From contig NZ_NHOC01000002.1 of the NCBI RefSeq assembly GCF_002157465.1, positions 266,352-330,351 of the forward strand: 64,000 nucleotides of DNA, read 5' to 3'. Each line of letters begins with the position of its first letter. The first letter of the stretch is position 1. The stretch comes from Butyricicoccus porcorum. GTDB lineage: Bacteria > Bacillota > Clostridia > Oscillospirales > Butyricicoccaceae. A model generated the notes under the pieces. That model was not told the DNA's origin, did not search any database, and saw only the letters and a program-made list of their open reading frames with translations. A program made the translations under genes and the position numbers. This document shows positions 33,898-42,310 of the stretch, piece by piece.

Positions 33898-34005
33898 AAA
33901 AAAAGAGGATACTTGACTGTAGAGTGAACAGAAAGATCTGACGGGAGCATCGCAGAAACGATATCCGATAAATGGCAGATTGCGGAGAATTTGAGCAAGA
34001 AAAGA

Positions 34006-34034
34006 TTGATTTTTGAAATTTTCTATGATAAAAT
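34006..34034 (+). promoter_or_regulatory. promoter of the MATE leader
   Basis: TTGATT (34006-34011), 17-base spacer, TAAAAT (34029-34034). Transcription should begin near 34041, about 100 bases before the transporter start. Confidence 0.6.
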
Positions 34035-34049
34035 GCAGATGAATTAAAA

Positions 34050-34160
34050 ATGATTAGCCGGCATTTTTGCGTGAAAGTATTGAGGATTGCTAGTCCTCTG
34101 TATTTTCACGCTTTTTGTTTTGGCAAAAAGAAAGAGGTACGATATGCAGAAAGAAAATAA
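34050..34160 (+). CDS. candidate leader peptide (36 residues) overlapping the attenuator
   Basis: The ORF begins at the 5' end of the predicted transcript (MISRHFCVKVLRIASPLYF) and runs through the terminator hairpin, ending 17 bases inside the MATE gene in another frame. Codons 7-10 form the 5' arm of the terminator stem, so a ribosome stalled there would prevent the hairpin, the usual logic of drug-inducible attenuation. No ribosome site is visible and the peptide is unfamiliar, so it may be only an open frame. Confidence 0.4.
   Translation: MISRHFCVKVLRIASPLYFHAFCFGKKKEVRYAERK
34069..34120 (+). terminator. terminator hairpin inside the MATE leader (attenuator)
   Basis: GCGTGAAA (34069-34076) pairs with TTTCACGC (34104-34111) around an inner GAGGA/TCCTC stem, followed by TTTTTGTTTT. 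It lies between the promoter and the MATE ribosome site, so it would stop transcription unless relieved. Confidence 0.8.
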
Positions 34161-35511
34161 AATGGGCGTCATGCCTGTGCCCAGACTGGTGTTATCCATG
34201 GCGGTGCCGATTATGATTTCCATGGTGGTGCAATCCATGTATAACATCGTGGACAGCATTTTTGTGGCGCGAATCAACGAACAGGCACTGACAGCGACTT
34301 CGCTGGCATATTCCGCCCAGATGCTGCAAATTGCTGTGGCAGTGGGAACCGGTGTCGGTGTCAATGCATTGGTCTCCAGAAGGCTGGGCGCAAAAGAGTA
34401 TCGGGAAGCAAATGAGGCCGCTACTACCGGGCTGATTCTGACCATGCTCAGTTCTTTGATTTTTGTCCTGTGGGGAATCTGTGGAAGCAGGTCGTTTATC
34501 GTGCTGTTTTCGGATGATCCGGCAATTCTGGACTATGGCACCACGTATTTACAGATTTGCCAGACGTATGCGACCGGTATTTTTCTCGCGACATTTTTCC
34601 AGAGAATTTTGCAGGCGACAGGAAGAACTGTTTCCAGCATGTTTGCCCAACTGGCAGGTGCGGTTGTCAATCTGATTCTCGATCCCATTATGATTTTTGG
34701 ATATTTTGGCTGTCCCGCAATGGGGATCGCGGGAGCGGCAATTGCCACTGTCATCGGGCAGTGGGCTTCGGCATTGTGTGGTATTTTGCTACAGGTGATA
34801 CAGAACAAGGAATTGCGGTTTGCCTGGAAAGGCTTTCGCATGAAAGCTGCCAATGTGCTGACAATTTATCAGGTTGGCATTCCGACTATCGTCACACAGG
34901 CATTTGGCAGTGTGATGATTGCACTGATGAATATGGTACTCATCGTATTTTCTTCGACTGCTGTGGCATTTTTTGGCGTATACTTTAAATTACAGAACTT
35001 CCTGTTTATGCCGCTCAATGGCATGGGACAGGCATCGCTTCCGGTTGTCGGGTACAATTACGGAGCAAACCGACTGAAACGGGTGGAGGAAACCTATCGC
35101 ACTACGATCAGATATGGATTGGTTATCGCATGCATTGGCGCTGTCATTTTCATGACAATCCCAGGCCTGCTTTTGGATGCCTTTTCCGCAAGCGATGTTA
35201 TGAAACAAATGGGCATTCCAGCTCTGCGGATTATCTGTATCAGTTTCCTTCCGGCATCGGTCACAATGATGATTGGCTATACGGTTTCCGGACTGGGAAA
35301 TGGAATAGTGAATATGATTTCCACAGCAATCCGCCAGTGCATCGTGCTGATTCCTGTTGTGTTGCTCTTCGGAAAGCTGGGACGAATCGATGTAATCTGG
35401 TTTGCTTTCTGGATTTCAGAAGCCTGTGCGCTGATTTTCGCAGGCATTCAGCTGCGCAAAAACATGGAGCGGGTGAGGAAAATCGGCAGAAACAGAGGAA
35501 CTGCGATGTGA
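34144..35511 (+). CDS. MATE-family efflux transporter
   Basis: The 455-residue, 12-span transporter extrudes cationic drugs or metabolites using an ion gradient. It opens PVPRLVLSMAVPIMISMVVQ, with the typical NIVDSIFVARINEQALTA and, in the second half, QASLPVVGYNYGANR. AGAGGTACG precedes the ATG at 34144; the frame's earlier start lies in the attenuator. The leader terminator implies conditional expression, perhaps by an antibiotic that stalls ribosomes. Confidence 0.94.
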   Translation: MQKENKMGVMPVPRLVLSMAVPIMISMVVQSMYNIVDSIFVARINEQALTATSLAYSAQMLQIAVAVGTGVGVNALVSRRLGAKEYREANEAATTGLILTMLSSLIFVLWGICGSRSFIVLFSDDPAILDYGTTYLQICQTYATGIFLATFFQRILQATGRTVSSMFAQLAGAVVNLILDPIMIFGYFGCPAMGIAGAAIATVIGQWASALCGILLQVIQNKELRFAWKGFRMKAANVLTIYQVGIPTIVTQAFGSVMIALMNMVLIVFSSTAVAFFGVYFKLQNFLFMPLNGMGQASLPVVGYNYGANRLKRVEETYRTTIRYGLVIACIGAVIFMTIPGLLLDAFSASDVMKQMGIPALRIICISFLPASVTMMIGYTVSGLGNGIVNMISTAIRQCIVLIPVVLLFGKLGRIDVIWFAFWISEACALIFAGIQLRKNMERVRKIGRNRGTAM

Positions 35512-35529
35512 AAAGAGCGCTGTGTAAAA

Positions 35530-35557
35530 ATGAGGCCATCTCCCGATGGCCTCATTT
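35530..35557 (+). terminator. intrinsic terminator
   Basis: AATGAGGCCATC and GATGGCCTCATT form a 12-bp stem followed by a short T-rich tail. Confidence 0.78.
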
Positions 35558-35676
35558 GTGTGTGTGAAATCGGATGCTCCAATATCCCGCAGCGGCTTGC
35601 AAAGTCGGCTGTAATGTGATAAACCATATGGTAGAAAGAAGTACAAGCAGATGCTTCGACGGAATTGCTGTCGACA

Positions 35677-35689
35677 GCAGACGGTCTGC
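35677..35689 (+). promoter_or_regulatory. palindrome upstream of the 2-hydroxyacid dehydrogenase
   Basis: GCAGAC-G-GTCTGC is a perfect dyad within AACAGCAGACGGTCTGCCTGT-like sequence, 38 bases before the start codon. It may be an operator; no regulator is assigned. Confidence 0.35.
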
Positions 35690-35726
35690 CTGTCTTGCAG
35701 GTACTTTGAAATAAGGAGGAGTTTTT

Positions 35727-36674
35727 GTGATAAAAGTTGTATTTCTGGAACCGCTTGGCGTGGCAATGGAAAAGTTTACCGCAGATGCCAAGACTGTGAT
35801 CGGTGACCGCGCGGAGCTGGTCTTTTATCCTGACCGCGTGACTGATGTTCCGACCCTGATTGAACGCAGCAAAGACGCAGATATCGTCGTACTGTCTAAT
35901 TTCAAGTACCCGCGTGAGGTCATCGAGGCATGCCCAAAGCTGAAAATGATCTGTGTCGCGTTTACAGGCGTTGATCACATTGATGCGGCATGCTGTAAGG
36001 AGCGCGGCATTATGATCTGCAACTGTGCGGGCTATTCTACCTCGGCTGTCGCTGATCTCGTGTTCGGCATGCTGATTACGCTGGCGAGAAATATCATCCC
36101 ATGTAACGAGGTTGTCCGCAAGGGCGGCACGAAGGACGGTCTGGTCGGTTTCGAGCTGGAAGGCAAGGCCTTTGGTATTGTTGGCACGGGCGCCATCGGC
36201 CTGCGTGTGGCTTCCATCGCACAGGCGTTTGGCTGCAACGTCTATGCCTACAGCCGTACCAGGAAGGACATTCCGGGCATTACTTACGTATCGCTCGATG
36301 AACTGATGGCAACCTGTGATATCGTATCGTTGCATGTTCCGTCTACTCCGGCAACCAAGGGACTTATCAATGCGGACAACCTCGCGCTGATGAAGCCGGG
36401 GGCAATTCTGATTAACACCGCGCGCGGCCCGGTTGTCGATTCCGAAGCGCTTGCCGCAGCGCTGACGGAAGGCCGTCTTGCCGGGGCATGCATTGATGTC
36501 TTTGAGGATGAGCCGCCGCTTGACCCGTCACATCCGCTGCTGCATGCGCCCAATGTCATCGCAACGCCACATGTCGCCTTTGCCACAAAGCAAGCGTTTG
36601 AAAAGCGTGCGGTCATTGTCTACGAAAATATTCGGTGCTATCTGGACGGACACCCGCAGAACGTCGTGCAATGA
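35727..36674 (+). CDS. D-isomer-specific 2-hydroxyacid dehydrogenase
   Basis: This NAD(P)-dependent oxidoreductase interconverts a 2-keto acid and a D-2-hydroxy acid. The 315 residues have the Rossmann motif GIVGTGAIGLRVASI near 147, the catalytic Arg in NTARGPVVD, Glu in DVFEDEPP and His in ATPHVAFAT. GTG start with AGGAGGAG 5 bases upstream. It resembles phosphoglycerate, glycerate or glyoxylate reductases; the substrate cannot be fixed. It is monocistronic. Confidence 0.9.
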   Translation: MIKVVFLEPLGVAMEKFTADAKTVIGDRAELVFYPDRVTDVPTLIERSKDADIVVLSNFKYPREVIEACPKLKMICVAFTGVDHIDAACCKERGIMICNCAGYSTSAVADLVFGMLITLARNIIPCNEVVRKGGTKDGLVGFELEGKAFGIVGTGAIGLRVASIAQAFGCNVYAYSRTRKDIPGITYVSLDELMATCDIVSLHVPSTPATKGLINADNLALMKPGAILINTARGPVVDSEALAAALTEGRLAGACIDVFEDEPPLDPSHPLLHAPNVIATPHVAFATKQAFEKRAVIVYENIRCYLDGHPQNVVQ

Positions 36675-36794
36675 ATACACAGTATATCCGCAGGATGTGA
36701 ATGCACCGGAAGGGCATTACCACGATTGCGTGACAAAAGCAGTTGTCAACGGGCGGGAGAGTCTCCTTGCAAAGCTGGCTGATGTGAGAGGGGG

Positions 36795-37493
36795 TTATTC
36801 CAGAATCATTCCGTCGGTGGAGATGGTCACAACCTGCAAGGGAATACATTTGCCGCTCGCCTGCAGCGCGTGTCTGACTGCGTGCTCCATGCCGCCGCAG
36901 CAGGGTACCTCCATGCGGACGATTGTCACGCTTTGGATGTTGTTGCCCGCAATGATCTGTGTCAGTTTGTCGGAATAATCGACGCTGTCCAACTTGGGAC
37001 AGCCGATGAGTGTGATGCTGTTTTTGATGAATGTGTTGTGGAAATCACCGTAGGCATAAGCGGTACAGTCGGCGGCAATCAGCAGGTCAGCGCCGTCAAA
37101 ATATGGCGCGTTCACCGGAATGAGCTTGATCTGTACCGGCCACTGGGACAGTCGGCTGACGACAGGCGCTGCTGTCTGACGGATGCCGGATGACTCCCCA
37201 TGATGAATTGCCCGTGACTGTGTGCCCGGACAGCCGCACGGAAGTGCATTTGCCTTTTGTGCCTTTGCCGCCTGCACAGCGGCTTCGTCATAAGCGGGAG
37301 CTTCGCGTTCCTCAAAGGAAATTGCATTGGTCGGGCATGCGGGCAGGCAGTCGCCCAGACCGTCGCAGTAATCCTCGCGCAGCAGCTGTGCCTTGCCGTT
37401 TACCATGCCGATGGCGCCCTCATGACAGGCACTGGCGCATGCGCCACAGCCGTTACATTTTTCTGCATCTATTTTGATAATCTTGCGAATCAT
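36795..37493 (-). CDS. ferredoxin-like protein with C-terminal Cys-rich domain
   Basis: The 232-residue protein has an N-terminal two-cluster ferredoxin domain (CNGCGACASACHEGAI and CDGLGDCLPACPTNAI, the second motif having a CxxxxxC spacing variant) and a ~150-residue C-terminal domain with CGCPG, ADCTAYAYGDFH, LIGCPKLD and VPCCGGMEHAV. Related proteins sit next to Crp/Fnr regulators and hydroxylamine reductase in anaerobes. AGGAGG lies 9 bases before the ATG. It is transcribed divergently from the Crp/Fnr gene and probably controlled by it. Confidence 0.85.
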   Translation of the reverse strand: MIRKIIKIDAEKCNGCGACASACHEGAIGMVNGKAQLLREDYCDGLGDCLPACPTNAISFEEREAPAYDEAAVQAAKAQKANALPCGCPGTQSRAIHHGESSGIRQTAAPVVSRLSQWPVQIKLIPVNAPYFDGADLLIAADCTAYAYGDFHNTFIKNSITLIGCPKLDSVDYSDKLTQIIAGNNIQSVTIVRMEVPCCGGMEHAVRHALQASGKCIPLQVVTISTDGMILE

Positions 37494-37512
37494 CGTTATT
37501 ACCTCCTGAAAT

Positions 37513-37530
37513 TTGTGAGCGATTCACTTA
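37513..37530 (+). promoter_or_regulatory. Crp/Fnr-type half-palindromic operator in the divergent region
   Basis: TTGTGAGCGATTCACTTA contains GTGA and TCAC arms five bases apart, close to the TGTGA-N6-TCACA consensus. It lies between the ferredoxin gene and the Crp/Fnr gene and could control both. Confidence 0.45.
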
Positions 37531-37564
37531 CTGAGGATATCTTACACGGTTGAGGGAAGACTAT

Positions 37565-38254
37565 ATGTTGGAATTCCAACGAACGGAGCGAAAGATGGAA
37601 CAATATTTTGAATCGCTGAAGACCTGTCCGTTATTTGATGGGATCGGACAATCAGAGCTGCCCGGCATGCTGAACTGCATAGAGGCGCATGTATCTGCCT
37701 ATATAAAAAATCAGACAATCTTGCGCGAGGGTGACCCGGTGGGAACCGTCGGTATTGTCCTTTCGGGCAGGATACAGGTGGAAAAAAACGACTATAATGG
37801 CAACCGCACGCTGCTCGCCCGGCTCGAGCCGCCGGAGCTGTTCGGAGAGGCGTTTGCCTGTGCCGGAGTACAGCGGCTGCCGGTCAGTGTGACCGCCGTA
37901 CAGGACAGTGAGGTTATGCTGATCCCATGTAAACGGATGATAACCGCGTGTGCGAACTGCTGTGCATTTCACACGCGCGTGATTCATAATCTCCTGCACA
38001 TTGTCGCGGAGAAAAATCTGATGCTGAATCAGAAAATCGAAGTTATCTCCAAACGCACCACAAAGGAAAAACTGATGGCATTCCTTCTGGTGCAGGCAAA
38101 GCAGCACAACAGCCGGATGTTTTCCATTCCGTATGACAGGCAGGCACTTGCCGATTATCTCGGCGTGGAGCGCAGCGCAATGTCTGCGGAACTGGGCAGG
38201 CTGCGCAGGGAGGGAAAAATTGATTTTTACAAAAATCAGTTTAAGCTATTGTGA
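37565..38254 (+). CDS. Crp/Fnr-family transcriptional regulator
   Basis: The protein has an N-terminal cyclic-nucleotide-like barrel (ILREGDPVGTVGIVLSGRIQV, LLARLEPPELFGEA) and a C-terminal winged helix (DRQALADYLGVERSAMSAELGRL). It lacks the Arg and Ser needed for cAMP. There is a CANCC cluster near residue 137 and a Cys near 16, so redox or haem sensing is possible. The start is either 37565 (229 residues, GAGGGA upstream) or 37595 (GGAG upstream). A perfect palindrome GTTGGAATTCCAAC at 37567-37580 lies between the two starts and may be an autoregulatory site. Confidence 0.9.
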   Translation: MLEFQRTERKMEQYFESLKTCPLFDGIGQSELPGMLNCIEAHVSAYIKNQTILREGDPVGTVGIVLSGRIQVEKNDYNGNRTLLARLEPPELFGEAFACAGVQRLPVSVTAVQDSEVMLIPCKRMITACANCCAFHTRVIHNLLHIVAEKNLMLNQKIEVISKRTTKEKLMAFLLVQAKQHNSRMFSIPYDRQALADYLGVERSAMSAELGRLRREGKIDFYKNQFKLL

Positions 38255-38268
38255 ATACAGACGGCCGC

Positions 38269-38316
38269 AGCGCCGGAGAGCAGGACTATATTCCCGTTTT
38301 CCGGCGCTGTTTTTTA
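38269..38316 (+). terminator. intrinsic terminator
   Basis: AGCGCCGGA (38269-38277) pairs with TCCGGCGCT (38300-38308), followed by GTTTTTT. Confidence 0.85.
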
Positions 38317-38325
38317 TGCAGTTGG

Positions 38326-38373
38326 ACAGGCAGACAAAAACCCGATTCCACAATCGGAACCGGGTTTTGCCTG
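38326..38373 (-). terminator. intrinsic terminator of the AraC gene
   Basis: On the minus strand AACCCGGTTCCGAT pairs with an imperfect ATCGGGTT arm across a short loop, followed by TTTGTCTG. Confidence 0.75.
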
Positions 38374-38403
38374 AGAGACGGTATATACAATGTGAGTGGA
38401 GAG

Positions 38404-39266
38404 TTATTCCTCCATATTACGGAGTGACTGGCGGTATTTGCCGGGAGGAAGCCCGACATATTTGCTGAACATGGTGTTCAGATGGCTGATCGAACTGAAG
38501 CCAAGCATGTCTGCAATGTCACCGATGGGAATAGAAGTGTCCATCAGCAGACTCTGTGCTTCACCGATGCGGCGCCGCATGACATACTGCATCGGCGGAA
38601 TACCGAATTCATCTTTAAAAATATGGGAGAGATAGTATTCATTGACATTCAGCTCGCGCGCAATGGCGGACAGCGTGAGGGATTCGCGGTAATGTTCATC
38701 CAGATAATTGCGGATGCGGTCTGCTGTAGCGGAAGCGGAAGAACGCGGCTTTTTTGATTCGTTCTGGCTGCGGCTGTTGAGCATTTCATAGATCAGAAGA
38801 ATCAGAGACAGCGCCATACAGTCACAGATATCGCTCAGATGCTTTTTATCAGAATGCAATAAATAGATGAGGCGGAACATTTCGCCGATCTGATCGGAGA
38901 TCAAACCGCAGGAAACCACTGGGGGTTCACCTTTTGCGCAAAGGCAGTTGTCCGGGAGACCAGACAGGGCCAGATCACAGATCCCTACACTGTAGGAACG
39001 GAGATTCTTGGCAAAGGCACAGCTCTTGCTGTGTAGCAGACCGGCATTGATGATAACAATATCCCCCTTGCGGATGTTGTAATATTGTCCGTCAACCATG
39101 TATTGTCCTTCGCCCTGGTAGACAAAAACAATTCGAGATAATTCTTGTGCGCGTGAGGCAAAAACACATGTTTGCTGCTGTGTTCCTCGTTGATAAAGTG
39201 ACTGTTGATGCATTGGGGAATACACTCGCCGCGCAGGCGGCTTTTCAGAAAATTTGACTGACGCAT
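38404..39266 (-). pseudogene. AraC-family regulator, one-base frameshift near residue 47
   Basis: The C-terminal two thirds are intact: cupin strand VDGQYYNIRKGDIV and two helix-turn-helix units (LTLSAIARELNVNEYYLSHIFKDEF; IPIGDIADMLGFSSISHLNTMF). The correct N-terminus (MRQSNFLKSRLRGE, then HAHKNYLELF) is in another frame from ATG 39266, with GGAAGG upstream. The frames meet at about 39129 in a run of five T where six would give ELFFVYQGEGQ. It is divergent from the inositol operon and is its likely activator. A sequencing error is possible. Confidence 0.85.
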
Positions 39267-39738
39267 AAAACCTTCCACTCATCTCGAAAGGAATTTTACC
39301 ATGATTTACAGATAATTTCTTTACAACGTCTTGTTAAATGTACGGAAAAATTGTCAAATTATTGCGATTTATCACGTATAACAACTTTATGATTACATTT
39401 TGGTGATATTGTGAAAGACAAAGAAAAATTGTGCTATCTGACCGGAAATAGCAATAATATGCAAGTCATTTTGTGAAAACGCGAAAAAAGCCCCGAAAAA
39501 GGCGTTTTTTTCAGCAATAATCGGTTAACGGATTTTTACGCTGTTTTGCTATAATTTAGGCATGAAGTTGAGAGCTGCGGACGACAGAATATCCGTGCTG
39601 TTTGGTGCGGAATCAGGGTAGAAATGCCGATTCAGCCGCTTCGCGGGAAACCATCTGTTGGCTGCTGTAAATCAGTACAGGGACAGATACAACACGTAAA
39701 TTCGTGGCATCTCAGCCACAAAAAAGGAGAGAATGATT
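39267..39738 (+). promoter_or_regulatory. divergent regulatory region of the inositol locus
   Basis: These 470 bases carry no gene. The left half is AT-rich. TATAAT at 39550-39555 is a clear -10, but no good -35 exists, which fits an AraC-activated promoter. The expected 5' UTR is about 175 bases and contains pairable segments (CGGA...TCCG at about 39577-39594; GGAATC...GATTC at about 39609-39633), too weak to call a known riboswitch. Confidence 0.5.
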
Positions 39739-40755
39739 ATGAAAAAGGTACGTATTGGTCTTCTGGGTGCAGGCCGCATTGGCAAGCTGCACGGTGAAAA
39801 TCTGGCGCACGCTGTTCCGAGCGCAGAGCTGTATGCGGTTGCAGATCCGTTTATGAACGACGCAACCCGTGAGTGGGCAGCATCCATGGGTATTGAAAAA
39901 TGCTATGATGATCCGGAAAAGATTTTCTCTGATCCGTCCATCGAGGCAGTCTTCATCTGCTCTTCCACCAACACCCATGCAGAGTTCATCATGCGCGCTG
40001 CAAAGTCTGGCAAGCATATCTTCTGCGAGAAGCCGATTGACACCGATCTGAACAAGATCCGTGAGGCACTGGCTGCTGTAGAAGAGGCAGGTGTCAAGCT
40101 GCAGGTAGGCTTTGTCCGCCGCTTTGACCACAACCATAAGATGGTTCGTGATACCGTTGCTTCCGGCAAGCTGGGTGCACCGCACATCGTCAAGGTTACC
40201 TCCCGCGACCCGGATCATCAGTCGATGGATTACATCAAGGTTTCCGGCGGCATCTTCATGGATATGACCATTCATGATTTCGATATGGTTCGCTATCTGG
40301 CAGGCAGCGAGGTTACTGAGGTAACTGCATACGGTGCAGCTCTGTCCGGCGCAGGCTATGACCAGTACGACGATGTTGATACGGCTATCATCATGATGAA
40401 GTTTGAAAACGGCGCACTCGGCGTCATTGACAACAGCCGCGCCGCACATTACGGCTACGATCAGCGCACGGAAGTTCATTGCGACAAGGGTTGCGTACAG
40501 GTTTCCAACGACCTGAACGATATGTCCATGATCTCCACGGCAGAGGGCGTTGAAATCGCAAAGCCGACCTGGTTCTTCCTGGAGCGCTACAACAATGCGT
40601 TCATCTCCGAGGCAAAGGAATTCACCGAGGCTGTCCTGAACGACACCGAGACTCCGGTAACCGGCATCGACGGCATCCAGCCGGTCAAGATCGCACTGGC
40701 TGCTGCGAAGTCTCTGAAGGAAGGCCGTCCGGTTAAGATCAGCGAAGTAGAGTAA
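39739..40755 (+). CDS. iolG: inositol 2-dehydrogenase
   Basis: IolG oxidises myo-inositol to scyllo-inosose with NAD+, the first step of inositol catabolism. The 338-residue GFO/IDH/MocA protein has GLLGAGRIGKLHGEN, the catalytic Lys in FCEKPI, and the Asp/His pair in FMDMTIHDFDMV; RRFDHNHKMV is typical of IolG. AAGGAGA lies 8 bases before ATG 39739; the ATG six bases earlier is too close. It heads iolG, symporter, iolI and truncated iolE. Confidence 0.92.
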   Translation: MKKVRIGLLGAGRIGKLHGENLAHAVPSAELYAVADPFMNDATREWAASMGIEKCYDDPEKIFSDPSIEAVFICSSTNTHAEFIMRAAKSGKHIFCEKPIDTDLNKIREALAAVEEAGVKLQVGFVRRFDHNHKMVRDTVASGKLGAPHIVKVTSRDPDHQSMDYIKVSGGIFMDMTIHDFDMVRYLAGSEVTEVTAYGAALSGAGYDQYDDVDTAIIMMKFENGALGVIDNSRAAHYGYDQRTEVHCDKGCVQVSNDLNDMSMISTAEGVEIAKPTWFFLERYNNAFISEAKEFTEAVLNDTETPVTGIDGIQPVKIALAAAKSLKEGRPVKISEVE

Positions 40756-40888
40756 TTTATCTATTGGGCTGCTCCGGGTGGGAAATCATCCGGAGCAGAA
40801 AAACAATGTGAGAAGAGTGCTGCTATTTTTCAGAAACAATCATATGCTGTTCCAATGGAAGTGGGCGGCAGAAAGGAAAGAGAGAGTT

Positions 40889-42286
40889 ATGAATGAAAAC
40901 AGCACGCCGGTTCTGGGAAATGAACCGAAGCTGACCGTTGGCACACGAATTGCCTATGGATTCGGCGATACAGCTTGTAACATTGTTTACGGCATGATTT
41001 CCGCACTGCTGGTATTGTTCTATACGGACTATGCCGGCGTTTCGGTCGCAACAGTTGGTCTGGTTATGCTGATTTCCCGTATTTTTGACGGAACGAGCGA
41101 CGCAATCATGGGCGTCATCGTCAGCAAGACCAAGAGCAAATGGGGCAAGGCACGTCCGTGGATTCTGTGGATGTCCATTCCCTACTGTGTTTCTGCGATC
41201 GCACTGTTTACGGTACCGCAGACGCAGGGCTCCCTGCAGTTCTGGTACATCTTTATCACCTACAATCTGACAACAACGGTATTCTATACCGCAATTAACG
41301 TACCGTATGGTACGCTGTCCACGATGATGACGCGTTCCTCTCACGAGCGCGATATGCTGTCCATCTTCCGCATGTCGCTGGCACCGATTGGCCGCATCAT
41401 TGCCGTAACCTTCACCCAGCCGGTTGTCAAGCTGTTCGGTGACGATCAGGCAGCCTGGGTTAAGGCCATGACCATGTGGGTTATCCTTGCGTTCATCATG
41501 CTGATGATCTGCTTTGTACGCTGCAAGGAAACCGTACATATTGAAGCACAGGAAAGCAAGGACAGCAAGGTATCCCTCGGCAAGTCGCTCAAGGCGCTGC
41601 TGGGCAACCAGTATTTCTGGGCATGCCTGATTCTGTGGACTGTTACCTGTGTACACGGTACCATCGTCGGCACCGCACTGCCGTATTACTGCAAGTATCT
41701 GCTCCACAACGATACCTGGATGTACAGTGTCCTGTATCTGGGCGAAACGCTGACGCTGGTTGTTGGCGCAATGCTCTGCCCGTTCCTGCTGCGCCGGTTC
41801 GGCAAGCGGCAGATTTCTCTGGTCGGTGCGATTGTGGCAGTCGTTGCCCATGCGGCATTCCTGCTGAATCCCGGCAGCTTTACCTGGGCACTGGTTACCT
41901 GCATCATCCGTGCACTGGGCGAGGCACCGCTGACGGCAGTTGTCTTCGGCATGCTGGGTGACGTTGTAGAATTCGGTCAGTGGAAAACACATATTCGTCA
42001 GGAATCTCTGATTTTTGCCGGCGGCGCAGTTGGATTTAAGCTGGGCAACGGCATCACCAGTGCGATTATCTCCAAGCTGCTGGATGCAGCTGGCTACATC
42101 AGCTCGTCTGGTACTTCGGTTGTACAGCCGGATTCGGCACTGGCTATGATTCAGAACATTTACATTTGGGGTCCGATTCTGGTTTGGGTCATTGCAGTCG
42201 TTGTACTGGCACTGTACAAGCTGGACAATAAGTATCCTGCCATTATCAAGGAGCTGGCGGAGCGCGAAGCACGCGGCGAAATGTAA
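40889..42286 (+). CDS. GPH-family sugar:cation symporter (probably inositol)
   Basis: The 465-residue, 12-span protein belongs to the glycoside-pentoside-hexuronide group of MFS carriers: YGFGDTACNIVYG, ISRIFDGTSDAIMG with the cation-site Asp, and KSKWGKARPW. Inositol uptake is inferred from its place between iolG and iolI. The ATG at 40889 follows GGAAAGAGAG; the longer open frame has no ribosome site. Confidence 0.9.
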   Translation: MNENSTPVLGNEPKLTVGTRIAYGFGDTACNIVYGMISALLVLFYTDYAGVSVATVGLVMLISRIFDGTSDAIMGVIVSKTKSKWGKARPWILWMSIPYCVSAIALFTVPQTQGSLQFWYIFITYNLTTTVFYTAINVPYGTLSTMMTRSSHERDMLSIFRMSLAPIGRIIAVTFTQPVVKLFGDDQAAWVKAMTMWVILAFIMLMICFVRCKETVHIEAQESKDSKVSLGKSLKALLGNQYFWACLILWTVTCVHGTIVGTALPYYCKYLLHNDTWMYSVLYLGETLTLVVGAMLCPFLLRRFGKRQISLVGAIVAVVAHAAFLLNPGSFTWALVTCIIRALGEAPLTAVVFGMLGDVVEFGQWKTHIRQESLIFAGGAVGFKLGNGITSAIISKLLDAAGYISSSGTSVVQPDSALAMIQNIYIWGPILVWVIAVVVLALYKLDNKYPAIIKELAEREARGEM

Positions 42287-42310
42287 GCATGTAAGGAGGA
42301 GTACATTCCC

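Noticed and set aside
39480-39515. terminator before iolG
   Set aside because: The possible stem is only 3-4 bp with mismatches and lies upstream of the -10, so it is not convincing.
40823-41992. 389-codon minus-strand open frame opposite the GPH symporter
   Set aside because: It is antisense to a real transporter, with low-complexity His/Asn/Gln composition.
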